Shown one piece after another: positions 33,027 to 41,633 of a stretch of DNA of 64,000 nucleotides. The notes below the pieces were generated by a model that worked only from the letters and a program-made list of their open reading frames with translations, had not been told where the DNA came from and searched no databases. The first letter of the stretch is position 1, and every line of letters starts with the position of its first letter. Both the position numbers and the translations under genes were made by a program. Origin of the DNA: Spirochaeta thermophila DSM 6578 (GTDB lineage: Bacteria; Spirochaetota; Spirochaetia; Winmispirales; Winmispiraceae); contig NC_017583.1 in assembly GCF_000184345.1 (NCBI RefSeq), forward strand, positions 1,674,001 through 1,738,000. Reading direction: 5' to 3'.

Positions 33027-34130
33027 TCACCTCTGGTACCACCTCACCCAGTCGACATACATGGTCACCGGGAAGATGCTGTCGTCTATGGTGAAGCCCG
33101 GCCAGTTGCCCCCGATCGCGACATTGAGGAGGATGAAGAACGGACGGTGGAACTCCTCGGTGCTGTTGATACTGTTCTCTATGTTCGCCTCGTGGTACTG
33201 CACGCCATCGACGAACCACTTGATGGACGAGGCATCCCATTCGATGGAGTACACGTGCCACTGGGTCACATCGACGGGGGAAATATTGCCGCCGTAAGAG
33301 GCATATCCGCCCGCGTCCCAGTGGATGGTTCCGTACACGACATCTTCGGTGTTGATGTGCTCCATGATATCGATCTCGCCACAGGCGGGCCAGCTCACCT
33401 GTGAAAAGTTGTTTCCCAGCATCCAGAACGCGGGCCAAAGCCCCATTCCGATGCGAGAGAGGCGGATACGGGCCTCGATCCTCCCATAGGTGTGATACAC
33501 CTTGTTTTCGGTCTTGAGCCTGGCGGAGGTGTAATTCATCCCGCCGTACGACTCCCTACGGGCGATGATCTGAAGATACCCGCCGCTCACCTGTATGTTC
33601 TCGGGCCTGTCGGTATAGTATTCGAGCTCGTTGTTCCCCCAACCACTTCCCCCTATCTCGGGCGTCCAGTTGGAGGTATCCAGGGACGAGCCCTCGAACT
33701 CGTCGCTCCAGATGAGCACCCAGTCACCAGACGGAGGTGGCGTGGGTGTGGGGGTGCTCCCACCCGCGGTGTGCGTGTAGGAATACCAGCCCGTATCCTG
33801 CGCACCCGCGTTGAACCCGATGGTGAACCAGTAGTCGATCACATCACCCTCGGAGAGCCCGTTCACGTCGTACCAAAAGTAGGTGCCCTCCCGGTTCATG
33901 CGGACATTGAGCTGTCCCCCACTGTTCACCCTATAGTGCACGTCCGCCCACCCCGCATCGGCAGCATTGACCCAGATACGGGCGGTGTCGGCGTCCACAT
34001 AGTCGCACCCGCTCTCAAAGGCGGCACGGGAGACCAGGTCTCCACTCAGGTTGACGATCCCCCCTTCGCATGCTACAACCAGCATAAGCACGAGCATGAG
34101 GGGGGCAAGGTACGGAAGATAACGTCTCAT
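33027..34130 (-). CDS. GH16 endo-beta-1,3-glucanase lipoprotein with CBM56-like domain
   Basis: A 367-residue lipoprotein (lipobox VVAC, C21). Residues 45-120 resemble CBM56 (WADVHYRVNSGGQLNVRM, GDVIDYWFTIGFNAGAQDTG), a beta-1,3-glucan-binding module. A Thr-Pro linker follows, then a GH16 catalytic domain from about 137 with GWGNNELEYYTDRPEN, PAFWMLGNN and GEIDIMEH (E252, D254, E257). It is complete and shorter than the other GH16. It hydrolyses beta-1,3-glucan at the cell surface. AGGAGGGAG precedes the ATG; a promoter with operator lies upstream. Confidence 0.94.
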   Translation of the reverse strand: MRRYLPYLAPLMLVLMLVVACEGGIVNLSGDLVSRAAFESGCDYVDADTARIWVNAADAGWADVHYRVNSGGQLNVRMNREGTYFWYDVNGLSEGDVIDYWFTIGFNAGAQDTGWYSYTHTAGGSTPTPTPPPSGDWVLIWSDEFEGSSLDTSNWTPEIGGSGWGNNELEYYTDRPENIQVSGGYLQIIARRESYGGMNYTSARLKTENKVYHTYGRIEARIRLSRIGMGLWPAFWMLGNNFSQVSWPACGEIDIMEHINTEDVVYGTIHWDAGGYASYGGNISPVDVTQWHVYSIEWDASSIKWFVDGVQYHEANIENSINSTEEFHRPFFILLNVAIGGNWPGFTIDDSIFPVTMYVDWVRWYQR

Positions 34131-34226
34131 CTCCCTCCTCCTACATCAAGGTGTACGGACCTCCCTACGGGAGGCCATGCCAAGAGGATCCGGGTGGCGG
34201 CCTGGATCCTCTCTTTTCGCCACGCT

Positions 34227-34277
34227 TGTTACCGTTATCATAAACACGATTCTACCACCAGTTTCCCTTCCCGTCAA
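34227..34277 (-). promoter_or_regulatory. second GH16 promoter with LacI-type operator
   Basis: TTGACG at 34272-34277, a 17-bp spacer and TAGAAT at 34249-34254. TGTTACCGTTATCA at 34227-34240 lies just downstream and matches the shared operator consensus. Confidence 0.8.
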
Positions 34278-34320
34278 CGAAAACGTACGATCGAGGTCGG
34301 CCTGTATGGCTCCCCCTGTT

Positions 34321-35352
34321 TCAATCCACCACGGACTGTAGAGTCTCTCCCTCCAGGGGATATACCGGAAAGATGTGCGTCTCCCTGGGTGCGGATGGAT
34401 TACAGATATGCTTGTAGAGGATCTCGGCGGCCTTCCTCCCCATGTCCACGAGCGGTTGCTCGTTCGAGGCGAGGGTAGGAGAGATGCCGAGGTCCTTCAG
34501 GAACCCGTCGAACCCCACCACCGACACATCCTCCGGGACCCGGAGGCCCACCCTCCTGAGTCCTACAAACGCACCCAAGGCCATCTCGTCGGTGGCGCAG
34601 AAGAGGGCCGTCGGCTTATCGCTCAGAGCAGCGAATGCTTCCTCCACTGCACCGGCGACCTCTTCTTGATGGTAGCCCGTTCTGATGAGATACTCATCCG
34701 GCACTTCCTTTCCGGAGAGCTCCCGCATCGCCCTCCGGTAGCCGGCTTCCCTGTCGCGTATATTGGCGTTGTAGAACTCCGACTTGAGACCTACGAACAG
34801 GATCCGCCTGTGTCCACGCTTCCACATCCTCATCACCGTGTCGTATCCCGCCCGCTCGTTGTCGGTGTCGACCCACGAGAGATCTTCATCCTCAGGTCGG
34901 TCGCCTATCACCACGCAGGGGATTTTCCGCTTGTGGATCTCCTCACGTACCTGAGGAGGCATCCTCTGGAGTCCCACATAGATGAGCCCATCCACCTTCC
35001 GTTGTCTGTAGGGCCTTAAGTAATCAAACGAGGGGTCCTCGAGGGTGAGAGGCGAGAGGAGGATATCCTGCTGGTACTGTCTGCAGGCGAGGGATATCCC
35101 CCGTATCACCCTCATGAGATAGAGGCTCCCCATCGTGTCGTCGAAACGAGCAGGAGTCATGATGGCCACGGTGTCCGTGCGTCCCTGGTTGAGGGCCTTC
35201 CCCACGAAACTGGGGGAATACCCCAGCACCCGGATCGCCTCCTCCACCCGCCTGCGTGTCTCCGGTCGCACATTTCCCTTGTTGTTGATGACGCGCGAGA
35301 CGGTCATGAAGGAGACCCCTGCAAGCCGGGCGACATCTTTCTGTGTGACCAT
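34321..35352 (-). CDS. LacI-family repressor 2
   Basis: A 343-residue regulator beginning MVTQKDVARLAGVSFMTVSR with hinge region GYSPSFVGKALNQGR. The sensor domain contains LFCATDEMALGAFVGLRRVG and SVVGFDGFLKDLGISPTLAS. AGGAGG lies two bases before the ATG. It is placed at the end of the GH30-ABC importer-GH30 operon, 10 bases after the GH30 C-terminal fragment. It may read the CG-centred palindromes at the head of that operon. The IS inserted upstream could change its expression. Confidence 0.93.
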   Translation of the reverse strand: MVTQKDVARLAGVSFMTVSRVINNKGNVRPETRRRVEEAIRVLGYSPSFVGKALNQGRTDTVAIMTPARFDDTMGSLYLMRVIRGISLACRQYQQDILLSPLTLEDPSFDYLRPYRQRKVDGLIYVGLQRMPPQVREEIHKRKIPCVVIGDRPEDEDLSWVDTDNERAGYDTVMRMWKRGHRRILFVGLKSEFYNANIRDREAGYRRAMRELSGKEVPDEYLIRTGYHQEEVAGAVEEAFAALSDKPTALFCATDEMALGAFVGLRRVGLRVPEDVSVVGFDGFLKDLGISPTLASNEQPLVDMGRKAAEILYKHICNPSAPRETHIFPVYPLEGETLQSVVD

Positions 35353-35362
35353 AGCCTCCTCT

Positions 35363-35761
35363 TCAGGCCTCCAGGATCACGGTCTGGATCGAATGAGGAG
35401 GACAGACATGTCGGAATTCTCCACGGTCCCCCTTCCTTCGAACCGAGTACATGATGGAGACATCACGCGAATTGTACAAGACCAACACGATCCTCCCCTC
35501 GGGATCCCGCACCCCCAATGCCAGATCCCGTTGTTCCCAGAAGCGACCACCGGAGGATGAACCCTCATCCCCGGCCTCGGGAACGGTGACCTCGATTCTC
35601 CTGCTCCCGGGACGACACCACCGTGAGAGGTGACCTATGTAGTAGTACGAGGATTGAGGGAAGACCTCCTTCCCCTCGATATCCACGAGCACCGGTGCGT
35701 CGCAGAAGTTTCCTGCGTGATTCGGACCCCCTTCCGTATCGAGCACCACGTTCCAGTCGAT
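35363..35761 (-). pseudogene. C-terminal fragment of IS-disrupted GH30 gene
   Basis: This frame encodes the last 130 residues of a GH30 enzyme: NVVLDTEGGPNHAGN, then SYYYIGHLSRWCRPGSRRIEV and the beta-sandwich end. In intact GH30 proteins this follows an AWxxWN segment, which is found at the other side of the IS. It has no own start in the right context, so it is a dead fragment unless transcribed and translated from an internal GTG. Confidence 0.92.
35753..35761. repeat. 9-bp target-site duplication, left copy
   Basis: CCAGTCGAT, identical to 37107-37115 on the other side of the IS256-family element. It lies inside the GH30 coding sequence (codons for IDW). Confidence 0.93.
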
Positions 35762-37106
35762 GGGACTGTAACATCGAGTGTTGAAAAAGGCGGGGAAAAA
35801 AGATAAGGGGTATCTCCCACCACACTAATCCTTTTTTCAAGGAGGAGATACCCCATGAAGCGTGGTAACACACGCACACTGATTGAGACACAGTATACCC
35901 TCTCTGATCTGATGAAACAAGTGGAAGACCAGCTACGGGAGGAGGTGCGCCACACCTACAAGACGTACCTGGAACACCTCCTTGAGACGCTGAGAGAGGA
36001 GGCAGTAGGACGACCACGATATGCACGAGGGGAGCCTGAGAAAGGGCAGTACTACCGGTACGGCTACAGAAAGTGGAAGAGCGTGCAGACCCCCTGGGGG
36101 CCGATCGAGGAGGTACGCGTGCCCCGCATTCGCACCGGCGGGGGGAAGGAGGTAAAGCTGGTGACCTACGAGCAGAGGCTCGTGGCCCTCGCCGAGCAGC
36201 TCCTTCTCGGGTATGTGGGAGGGATGAGCGCGCGGACGTGGGCCATCCTGTTACGGGAGCTGGGGATAGGCGAGGCTCACCCGCAGACACTCCTGCGGCT
36301 CATAAAGCGTCTTCGTGAGGAGAAGGAGCAGTGGCGGAGGAGGTCCCTTAGAGGAGTGAAGGCCCTTGTGCTGGATGGAGTGTGGGCAAAGAGGCGTGGG
36401 AGGGGTCAGAAGAAGCTGGTTGTCCTGAGTGCCGTGGGGGTGAAGGAGGACGGATCTCATGAGCTCCTCGACTGGGTCGTTGCGGAGCAGGAGGACCAGG
36501 CGAGCTACGAGCGACTCCTTACCAGGCTCTATGAGCGAGGGCTTCATGAGGTGGAGCTGGTGGTGGCCGATGAGGCTGAGGGGATCCGGCAGGCCGTGGA
36601 GACGGTGTATCCTGAGGCGAAGAAGCAGGTATGCCTCTGGCACCTGCAGGGTACGCTTGAGCAGAAGCTCCTGCAGGACATGGGGGAACGGAAGGGGAAG
36701 AACGCAGACCTCCAGAAGGAGAGGCGAGCTTTTCGAGCGGAGTACTGGAAGCTCTTTGAGGCAGGAGGGAAGGAGGACGCAGCACGTGCGTTGGAGGCAT
36801 TCGTGAAGAAGTGGGCGGCGAAGGCTCCCCGGATGACGGCCTCCCTCCTGTGGCGGAAGGACCGGCTTTTCTCCTATCTGGAGTTACCCTATGAGTGGAA
36901 GGAGAAGGTGAGGACGAGCAACCTTGCGGAGAACATGTTTCGGCACATGAGAAGCTTTCTACGGAGGTATCCTGGGTATATGAGCCATGCCCATGCAGAT
37001 GAGGTGGTAGGCCTCTACGTGGTGGGCATGCAGGTGATACAAGAGGTGGGGAGACGCACCCCTTATCAGCTCCAGCTCAATTTCAACACTCCCCCTTGAC
37101 AATCCC
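35762..37106 (+). mobile_element. IS256-family insertion sequence, 1,345 bp, inside GH30
   Basis: Ends begin GGGACTGTAACATCGAGTGT on the left and GGGATTGTCAAGGGGGAGTG on the right (inverted); both continue into TTGAAA, giving imperfect terminal repeats. A single transposase gene fills it. Flanking 9-bp direct repeats are perfect, so the insertion is simple and probably recent. Confidence 0.95.
35855..37099 (+). CDS. IS256-family (mutator-type) transposase
   Basis: A 414-residue transposase. It has the DDE residues of this family, D in VLDGVWAKR, D in VVADEAEGIRQAV and E in TSNLAENMFRHMRSF. The Cys-His element VCLWHLQGTLEQKL lies between the last two. GGAGG lies before the ATG. The stop is seven bases from the right end. 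The gene looks intact, so the element may be active. It runs opposite to the GH30 gene it interrupts. Confidence 0.95.
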   Translation: MKRGNTRTLIETQYTLSDLMKQVEDQLREEVRHTYKTYLEHLLETLREEAVGRPRYARGEPEKGQYYRYGYRKWKSVQTPWGPIEEVRVPRIRTGGGKEVKLVTYEQRLVALAEQLLLGYVGGMSARTWAILLRELGIGEAHPQTLLRLIKRLREEKEQWRRRSLRGVKALVLDGVWAKRRGRGQKKLVVLSAVGVKEDGSHELLDWVVAEQEDQASYERLLTRLYERGLHEVELVVADEAEGIRQAVETVYPEAKKQVCLWHLQGTLEQKLLQDMGERKGKNADLQKERRAFRAEYWKLFEAGGKEDAARALEAFVKKWAAKAPRMTASLLWRKDRLFSYLELPYEWKEKVRTSNLAENMFRHMRSFLRRYPGYMSHAHADEVVGLYVVGMQVIQEVGRRTPYQLQLNFNTPP

Positions 37107-37115
37107 CCAGTCGAT
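37107..37115. repeat. 9-bp target-site duplication, right copy
   Basis: CCAGTCGAT, identical to 35753-35761. Removing the IS and one copy restores the GH30 frame. Confidence 0.93.
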
Positions 37116-38120
37116 CCACGCCTTGACCCCGTGGAGGAGGTCTTGGATCATCTCGTAGCCGTACCGCTCCCCCACCCACCACTCACCCGGCCTCGCCCCT
37201 CCCTCGATGCATCCCTCGGTGAACACGAGGAGCTTGCCATCGATGCGGGAAGAGGTCTCCTCCACGTTACCATACTGAGGACCGGAGTACCAGTGATACG
37301 CCACTCCGTCCACCACCTCCCTCACCCCCTCGAGTCCGAAACTCTCCTCCACTCGTTCCGGAAGCCTGTCCCTGTTGTGGTCCCAGATGAGCACCTTTTT
37401 CCCTTCCAGGCCGGCCCCTCTGAACGTCGGCACCAGGTGATCCCTGACGAACCGTCCTTCCTCCTCACCGGTGTAGATACACGACTCCCATGTCTGGACC
37501 GCCTCGGGCTCGTTCTGGACCGTCACGCCCCACACGTCGAGCCCTTCCCCTTGAAGAGCCCTGATGAAGGAGACGAAGTACCGCGCCCACACAGGGTAGT
37601 ATTCCGGAAGGAGCTTCCCCCCGTGGCACATCTCTCGGTTGTCCTTCATCCAGGCTGGCGGGCTCCAGGGGGAGACGAGAAGACGAAGACCACCCGAGAC
37701 CCTCCACGCATCCTTCACGAGCGGAAGCTGGTACCGTCGGGAAGGAGCCAGGTCGAACGAAGAGAGGGAGGGGTCCTCCTTCTCCACGAAGGCCCAGTTC
37801 CCGAACGAGAAGTCACAGCTGTTCATGTGCGTCCTCGCAAAGGTATACCCGTGCCCCTCCCTTCGATCGAAGTACATCCGGATCACCCGTTCCCTCTCCT
37901 TGTCCGGTAACAGAGAAAGCACGTATCCTGATGCCTCGGTGAGCGCCCCACCGAAGCCGAGTATGCGCTGATACTCCTGCGAGGGATCGAACACCACCTC
38001 CCGCTCGATATACGATGACCGTGACACAGACGCCGGGCTGCGTTCTTCCGGACGCAAATGGGTAAGACGCGTTCCTGTGACATACGAAGACTCGTAGAGC
38101 ACTGCCTCGTTCAAGTCCAT
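37107..38120 (-). pseudogene. N-terminal fragment of IS-disrupted GH30 beta-glucanase/glucosidase
   Basis: A 338-residue fragment, cytosolic (no signal). It has GFGGALTEASGYV, SPWSPPAWMK, acid/base E204 in VQNEPEAV and nucleophile E302 in VFTEGCIEGG. It stops at AWIDW, where the IS begins; the open frame then runs into the IS end and stops. Joined to the fragment at 35363-35761 it would be about 467 residues, normal for GH30. Both catalytic residues remain, but the last strand and the beta-sandwich are lost. ATG at 38120 is abutted by its GAGGAGG; a TTG at 38114 has better spacing. It lies in the ABC importer operon. Confidence 0.93.
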
Positions 38121-38160
38121 CCTCCTCACGTGAGTAGTAGATATATCCGACCAAAGGTGA

Positions 38161-39186
38161 TTACTTGAACACCCCCGTATCGATGAGACGCTGCATGAAC
38201 ACCCTCTGGGCGAAGGCGAACACTACCAACGGTATCACACTCGCGATGAGGGCCGCGGCCTGGATCAAGTGGTTCTGAGAGGTGTACATGTTGTTGAACA
38301 CCGTGAGCCCTATGGAGATCGGATAGAGGTCCCCCTTCCCGGAGAGATAGATGAGCGGACCGAAGAAATCATTCCAGGCGAAGAAAAAGTGGAAGAGTGC
38401 CACCGCGATGATCGCGGGCGTGGCCTGAGGAGCGATGATCTGGAACAGGGTCCTCAGAGGCCCCGCACCATCGATACGTGCGGCCTCATCGAGTTCCCTC
38501 GGTATACCCATGAGGAACTGTCTGAGCAGGAAGACGTTGTACGCATTCGAGAAGAAGGCCGGCACCATGAGGGGGAGCCATGTCCCCACCCAACCGAGAA
38601 AGTAGAACATCGCATACGTGGGTATGGACGTCACCGCCGAGGGGAGGATGATGGTCGACATGAGGACGACGAACAACACGTTTTTTCCCGGGAAGCTGAA
38701 CCGGGCGAAGCCGTAGGCCACGAGGAGCGATGAGAGCACGGTACCGAACGTGGTGATCACCGCATAGAGCACGGTATTCTTGAGAAGCACGGGGAACTTC
38801 GTCGCCTTCCACGCCTCGGCGAAGTTGCTCCACTGGGGATCGACCTTCCACACACGATCGAGTGTCCTCCAGTTCCCCTCCCATATGATCTGCTCACCCG
38901 GTTGTTGCGGATCCATGAACACGGAAGATGTCCGTCCCCTTTTTATCATGGCGAGTATGCGGACCTCTCCATCCACGGGAACCTCATAGAGGTCGTACTG
39001 CTTTCCTTCGTATTCCCAGGTCCCGGGGGAAAGAGGAAGTATGGAAAGTTTCGCGGATGCGATCTGGTCCCTCGTCTTGAGCGACATGGACAACCCGTAC
39101 ATCAGGGGAAGAAGATACACCGCCGCCAGCACGGCAACACCCAGGGTGAAGACGACTCGTCTGAGGAAAAGTCGTTGTTCTCTCAT
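38161..39186 (-). CDS. ABC sugar transporter permease 2 (MalG-like)
   Basis: A 341-residue inner-membrane protein with six TM helices and the EAA loop ELDEAARIDGAGPLRTLFQI. An unusually long periplasmic segment (residues about 35-130) between TM1 and TM2 carries YEGKQYDLYEVPVDGEVRIL. The ATG at 39186 overlaps the stop of permease 1 (ATGA). Together with permease 1 and the binding protein it forms a CUT1-type oligosaccharide importer. No ATPase gene is in the operon, so a shared MsmK-like ATPase is expected elsewhere. Confidence 0.93.
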   Translation of the reverse strand: MREQRLFLRRVVFTLGVAVLAAVYLLPLMYGLSMSLKTRDQIASAKLSILPLSPGTWEYEGKQYDLYEVPVDGEVRILAMIKRGRTSSVFMDPQQPGEQIIWEGNWRTLDRVWKVDPQWSNFAEAWKATKFPVLLKNTVLYAVITTFGTVLSSLLVAYGFARFSFPGKNVLFVVLMSTIILPSAVTSIPTYAMFYFLGWVGTWLPLMVPAFFSNAYNVFLLRQFLMGIPRELDEAARIDGAGPLRTLFQIIAPQATPAIIAVALFHFFFAWNDFFGPLIYLSGKGDLYPISIGLTVFNNMYTSQNHLIQAAALIASVIPLVVFAFAQRVFMQRLIDTGVFK

Positions 39187-40127
39187 GATTCCTCTCCTCC
39201 TCCTGCATAGAAGACCCAGTATCGTGAGGTCCTGAACAATATCAGAGTGAAGAAAAGCCCCAGGAAAAAGATGATCCATGCGATCACCGCGCCATAACCC
39301 ATATTGAGATAGGTGAAGGCCTGCCGGTAGAAGTAGATCATGGGGAAGTTGGTCATTCCATTCGGGAATCCGCTCCCCATGTTGATCACATAGGGCGGCA
39401 GGAAGTACTGCATGAGACCTATCACCCCTATCACCACATTGTAGAACACCACCGGTGTGATGAGAGGAAGCGTGACGCTGAAGAACTGCTGCGCCGGTCC
39501 TGCTCCGTCGATCTCTGCCGCCTCGTAGAGCTCGATGGGAATCCCCTGGAGTCCGGCAAGGAAGATGATGATGGTGTTCCCCAGCCCCCACAATCCGATG
39601 AGCGTGTAGGTGAAGTAGATCAGTCTCGGATCGGCGAGCCACCTGATCCCGTCGGTACCGGTCACATCGAGACCGGTGATCCCTTCGATCGCGAGGTTGA
39701 TCCACCCTGTGTGTTCATTGAGCACCCCCTGCCATATGATCACGGCCGCCACGAAGGGCACGATGGAAGGGAGGTAGAAGAGCGTCCTGAAAGCCCGCGT
39801 CCCCAACAGATACCTGCTGTGGAGGAGCAGGGCCACGGCGAGTGCGAAGAGCATGCCGATGGGAAGGGAGATGAGCGCGAAGAGGAGGATACGTCCAACC
39901 GAAGCCAGGACCTCTGGATCCTCCACGAAGGCCCTGCTCCAGTTGACGAACCCGACGAACTTCGTGGCCGCAGGATCGGCGAGGGAAAAGTCGAGCAGCG
40001 AGAACACGAACGATGCGACCATGGGAAAGAGGTAGAAGATCAGGAAACCCAGGAGCCAGGGCGCGATGAAGGCGAGCCCCCACCTGTATTCCCACAGTCT
40101 CAAAGGATGTCGTTCCTTATGGCTCAT
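39183..40127 (-). CDS. ABC sugar transporter permease 1 (MalF-like)
   Basis: A 314-residue protein with six TM helices, APWLLGFLIFYLFPM near the N-terminus and the EAA loop ELYEAAEIDGAGPAQQFFSV. AAGGAG precedes the ATG. It lies between the binding-protein gene and permease 2. The substrate is probably a beta-glucan oligosaccharide, inferred from GH30 genes on both sides. Confidence 0.94.
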   Translation of the reverse strand: MSHKERHPLRLWEYRWGLAFIAPWLLGFLIFYLFPMVASFVFSLLDFSLADPAATKFVGFVNWSRAFVEDPEVLASVGRILLFALISLPIGMLFALAVALLLHSRYLLGTRAFRTLFYLPSIVPFVAAVIIWQGVLNEHTGWINLAIEGITGLDVTGTDGIRWLADPRLIYFTYTLIGLWGLGNTIIIFLAGLQGIPIELYEAAEIDGAGPAQQFFSVTLPLITPVVFYNVVIGVIGLMQYFLPPYVINMGSGFPNGMTNFPMIYFYRQAFTYLNMGYGAVIAWIIFFLGLFFTLILFRTSRYWVFYAGGGEES

Positions 40128-40194
40128 AGCCTCAACTCCTTATATAAAAGAGAATAATGGTGGAGGACGCGAGGTCCTCCACCACCGGACCGAA

Positions 40195-41559
40195 TCACTG
40201 CTGAGCAGCCCTGAAGATCTTGTCCAGATCCTCTTTCAGCTTCTGGATCTCCGCATCGACGTCCACATCGGGGTTGTTGAAGATGAGATCCGTGAACTGG
40301 TTGTACCGGGTATTCGCCTCCTGGAAGCTGGGCATCCAGCTCTCGTGGTTGGGGTTGTCGGCGAACTGGATGCTGTCCTGGATCACCTTCAGATTGAACT
40401 CCTGATCCGGCCATCGCTTGGCGAAAAAGGTGTCGAGGAAATCACCCTGAAGCTCTTTTTTCGCAGGCATGCCGCCGTAAACCGCACAGAGATCACCTGC
40501 CACGTCGTCCACCAGATAGGAGAGCACCTTGAAGGCAGCATCGGGGTTCTTCGACTGCTTCGTGATGAGGAAGGTGTCGGCATGCATCTTGGCGGTCGTC
40601 CTTCCCTTGTAGGCAGGCACGGGATAGACGTTCCACTTGAAATTGATCTCGGCGAATCCCGCGTACCAGAGATGACAGTGGACCATGGCCACCCTGCCGG
40701 AGGAGAACCAGTCTCCGTTCTTCAGGAGGTCGCTCGACCCGTAAGGACCGTTGGGATAGAAGTGGCTCTTCCACATGCCGTCATACACCCACTTCCAACC
40801 CTCAGCCCAGTGAGGAGGAATCTGTGCTCCTCCATCCGGGGCCACGAAGGTGCCGGGGCCGAAGAGCGTGCCGATGCCTCTCGCGTCGGTCCATTGAATA
40901 CCGAACCCCCACTGCACGATGTTCTGAGGATCGAATTCGGGGCTCGAAGGGTCGTTTCCGTTCTGATCTACGGTGAGCTTCACGGCGATCCGTTTCACCG
41001 TGTCCATATCCCACGGCCAGCTCTTGCCGTTTTCATCCACATATGGCTGACCGTATTCAGTGGGTGGGAGCGGAATTCCCGCCTCTTCGAAGAGTTCCTC
41101 GTTCACATAGAGGAACGAGGGATAGATGGCAAACGGAAGTCCGAGGAGTCCCTCTCCGGGATTCCGATAGAAATCCACCATCGGCGCGTCGAAGATGGAA
41201 AGGTCGAACTGGTACTTGTCCACGAGCGGCTGGAGGTCGATCCACGCCCCCTTGAAGCTGTCCCGTCCTCTGATGCCCACAGGCCCCACCACATCGGGAG
41301 CGTTCCCTCCCGAGAGCTCGGTGGCCAGGGTCTGATACGCCTGGTTGTTGGGAACGATCTCGAGGACGAGCTCGATCTCATCCTGCGACTCGTTGTACCG
41401 CTTTACGATTTCTTCCTGGGCAGCGATAGTAGGCTCATCGGTGCCCGCACCCAGACCGACGAACCATCGAACCTGGGTCTTCTCAGCCTTCTGTGCCGGT
41501 CCCCCACACCCGGTAAGGACCAGGACGAGGCCTACAATGAGGAGCAGATACCGTCTCAT
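40195..41559 (-). CDS. sugar ABC transporter substrate-binding lipoprotein
   Basis: A 454-residue lipoprotein (lipobox LTGC, C18) of the family-1 extracellular solute-binding type. After an acidic start it has VRWFVGLGAGTDEPTIAAQE, VKRYNESQDEIELVLEIVPN and AFKVLSYLVDD near the end. AGGAGG precedes the ATG at 41559; the longer frame to 41637 is not supported by a signal sequence. It captures oligosaccharides for permeases 1 and 2, which follow. Confidence 0.94.
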   Translation of the reverse strand: MRRYLLLIVGLVLVLTGCGGPAQKAEKTQVRWFVGLGAGTDEPTIAAQEEIVKRYNESQDEIELVLEIVPNNQAYQTLATELSGGNAPDVVGPVGIRGRDSFKGAWIDLQPLVDKYQFDLSIFDAPMVDFYRNPGEGLLGLPFAIYPSFLYVNEELFEEAGIPLPPTEYGQPYVDENGKSWPWDMDTVKRIAVKLTVDQNGNDPSSPEFDPQNIVQWGFGIQWTDARGIGTLFGPGTFVAPDGGAQIPPHWAEGWKWVYDGMWKSHFYPNGPYGSSDLLKNGDWFSSGRVAMVHCHLWYAGFAEINFKWNVYPVPAYKGRTTAKMHADTFLITKQSKNPDAAFKVLSYLVDDVAGDLCAVYGGMPAKKELQGDFLDTFFAKRWPDQEFNLKVIQDSIQFADNPNHESWMPSFQEANTRYNQFTDLIFNNPDVDVDAEIQKLKEDLDKIFRAAQQ

Positions 41560-41586
41560 GACTCCCTCCTTAGGGAAGATATCTCT

Positions 41587-41606
41587 CATTTCCCCTACGG
41601 GAAATG
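41587..41606. repeat. inverted repeat upstream of the binding-protein gene
   Basis: CATTTCCC, CTAC, GGGAAATG: perfect 8-bp arms, in the gap between the GH30 stop and the binding-protein start. It could be an RNA hairpin that adjusts expression within the operon or an operator. Confidence 0.5.
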
Positions 41607-41633
41607 TGGTCGACCACCTCTTCACACACGACC

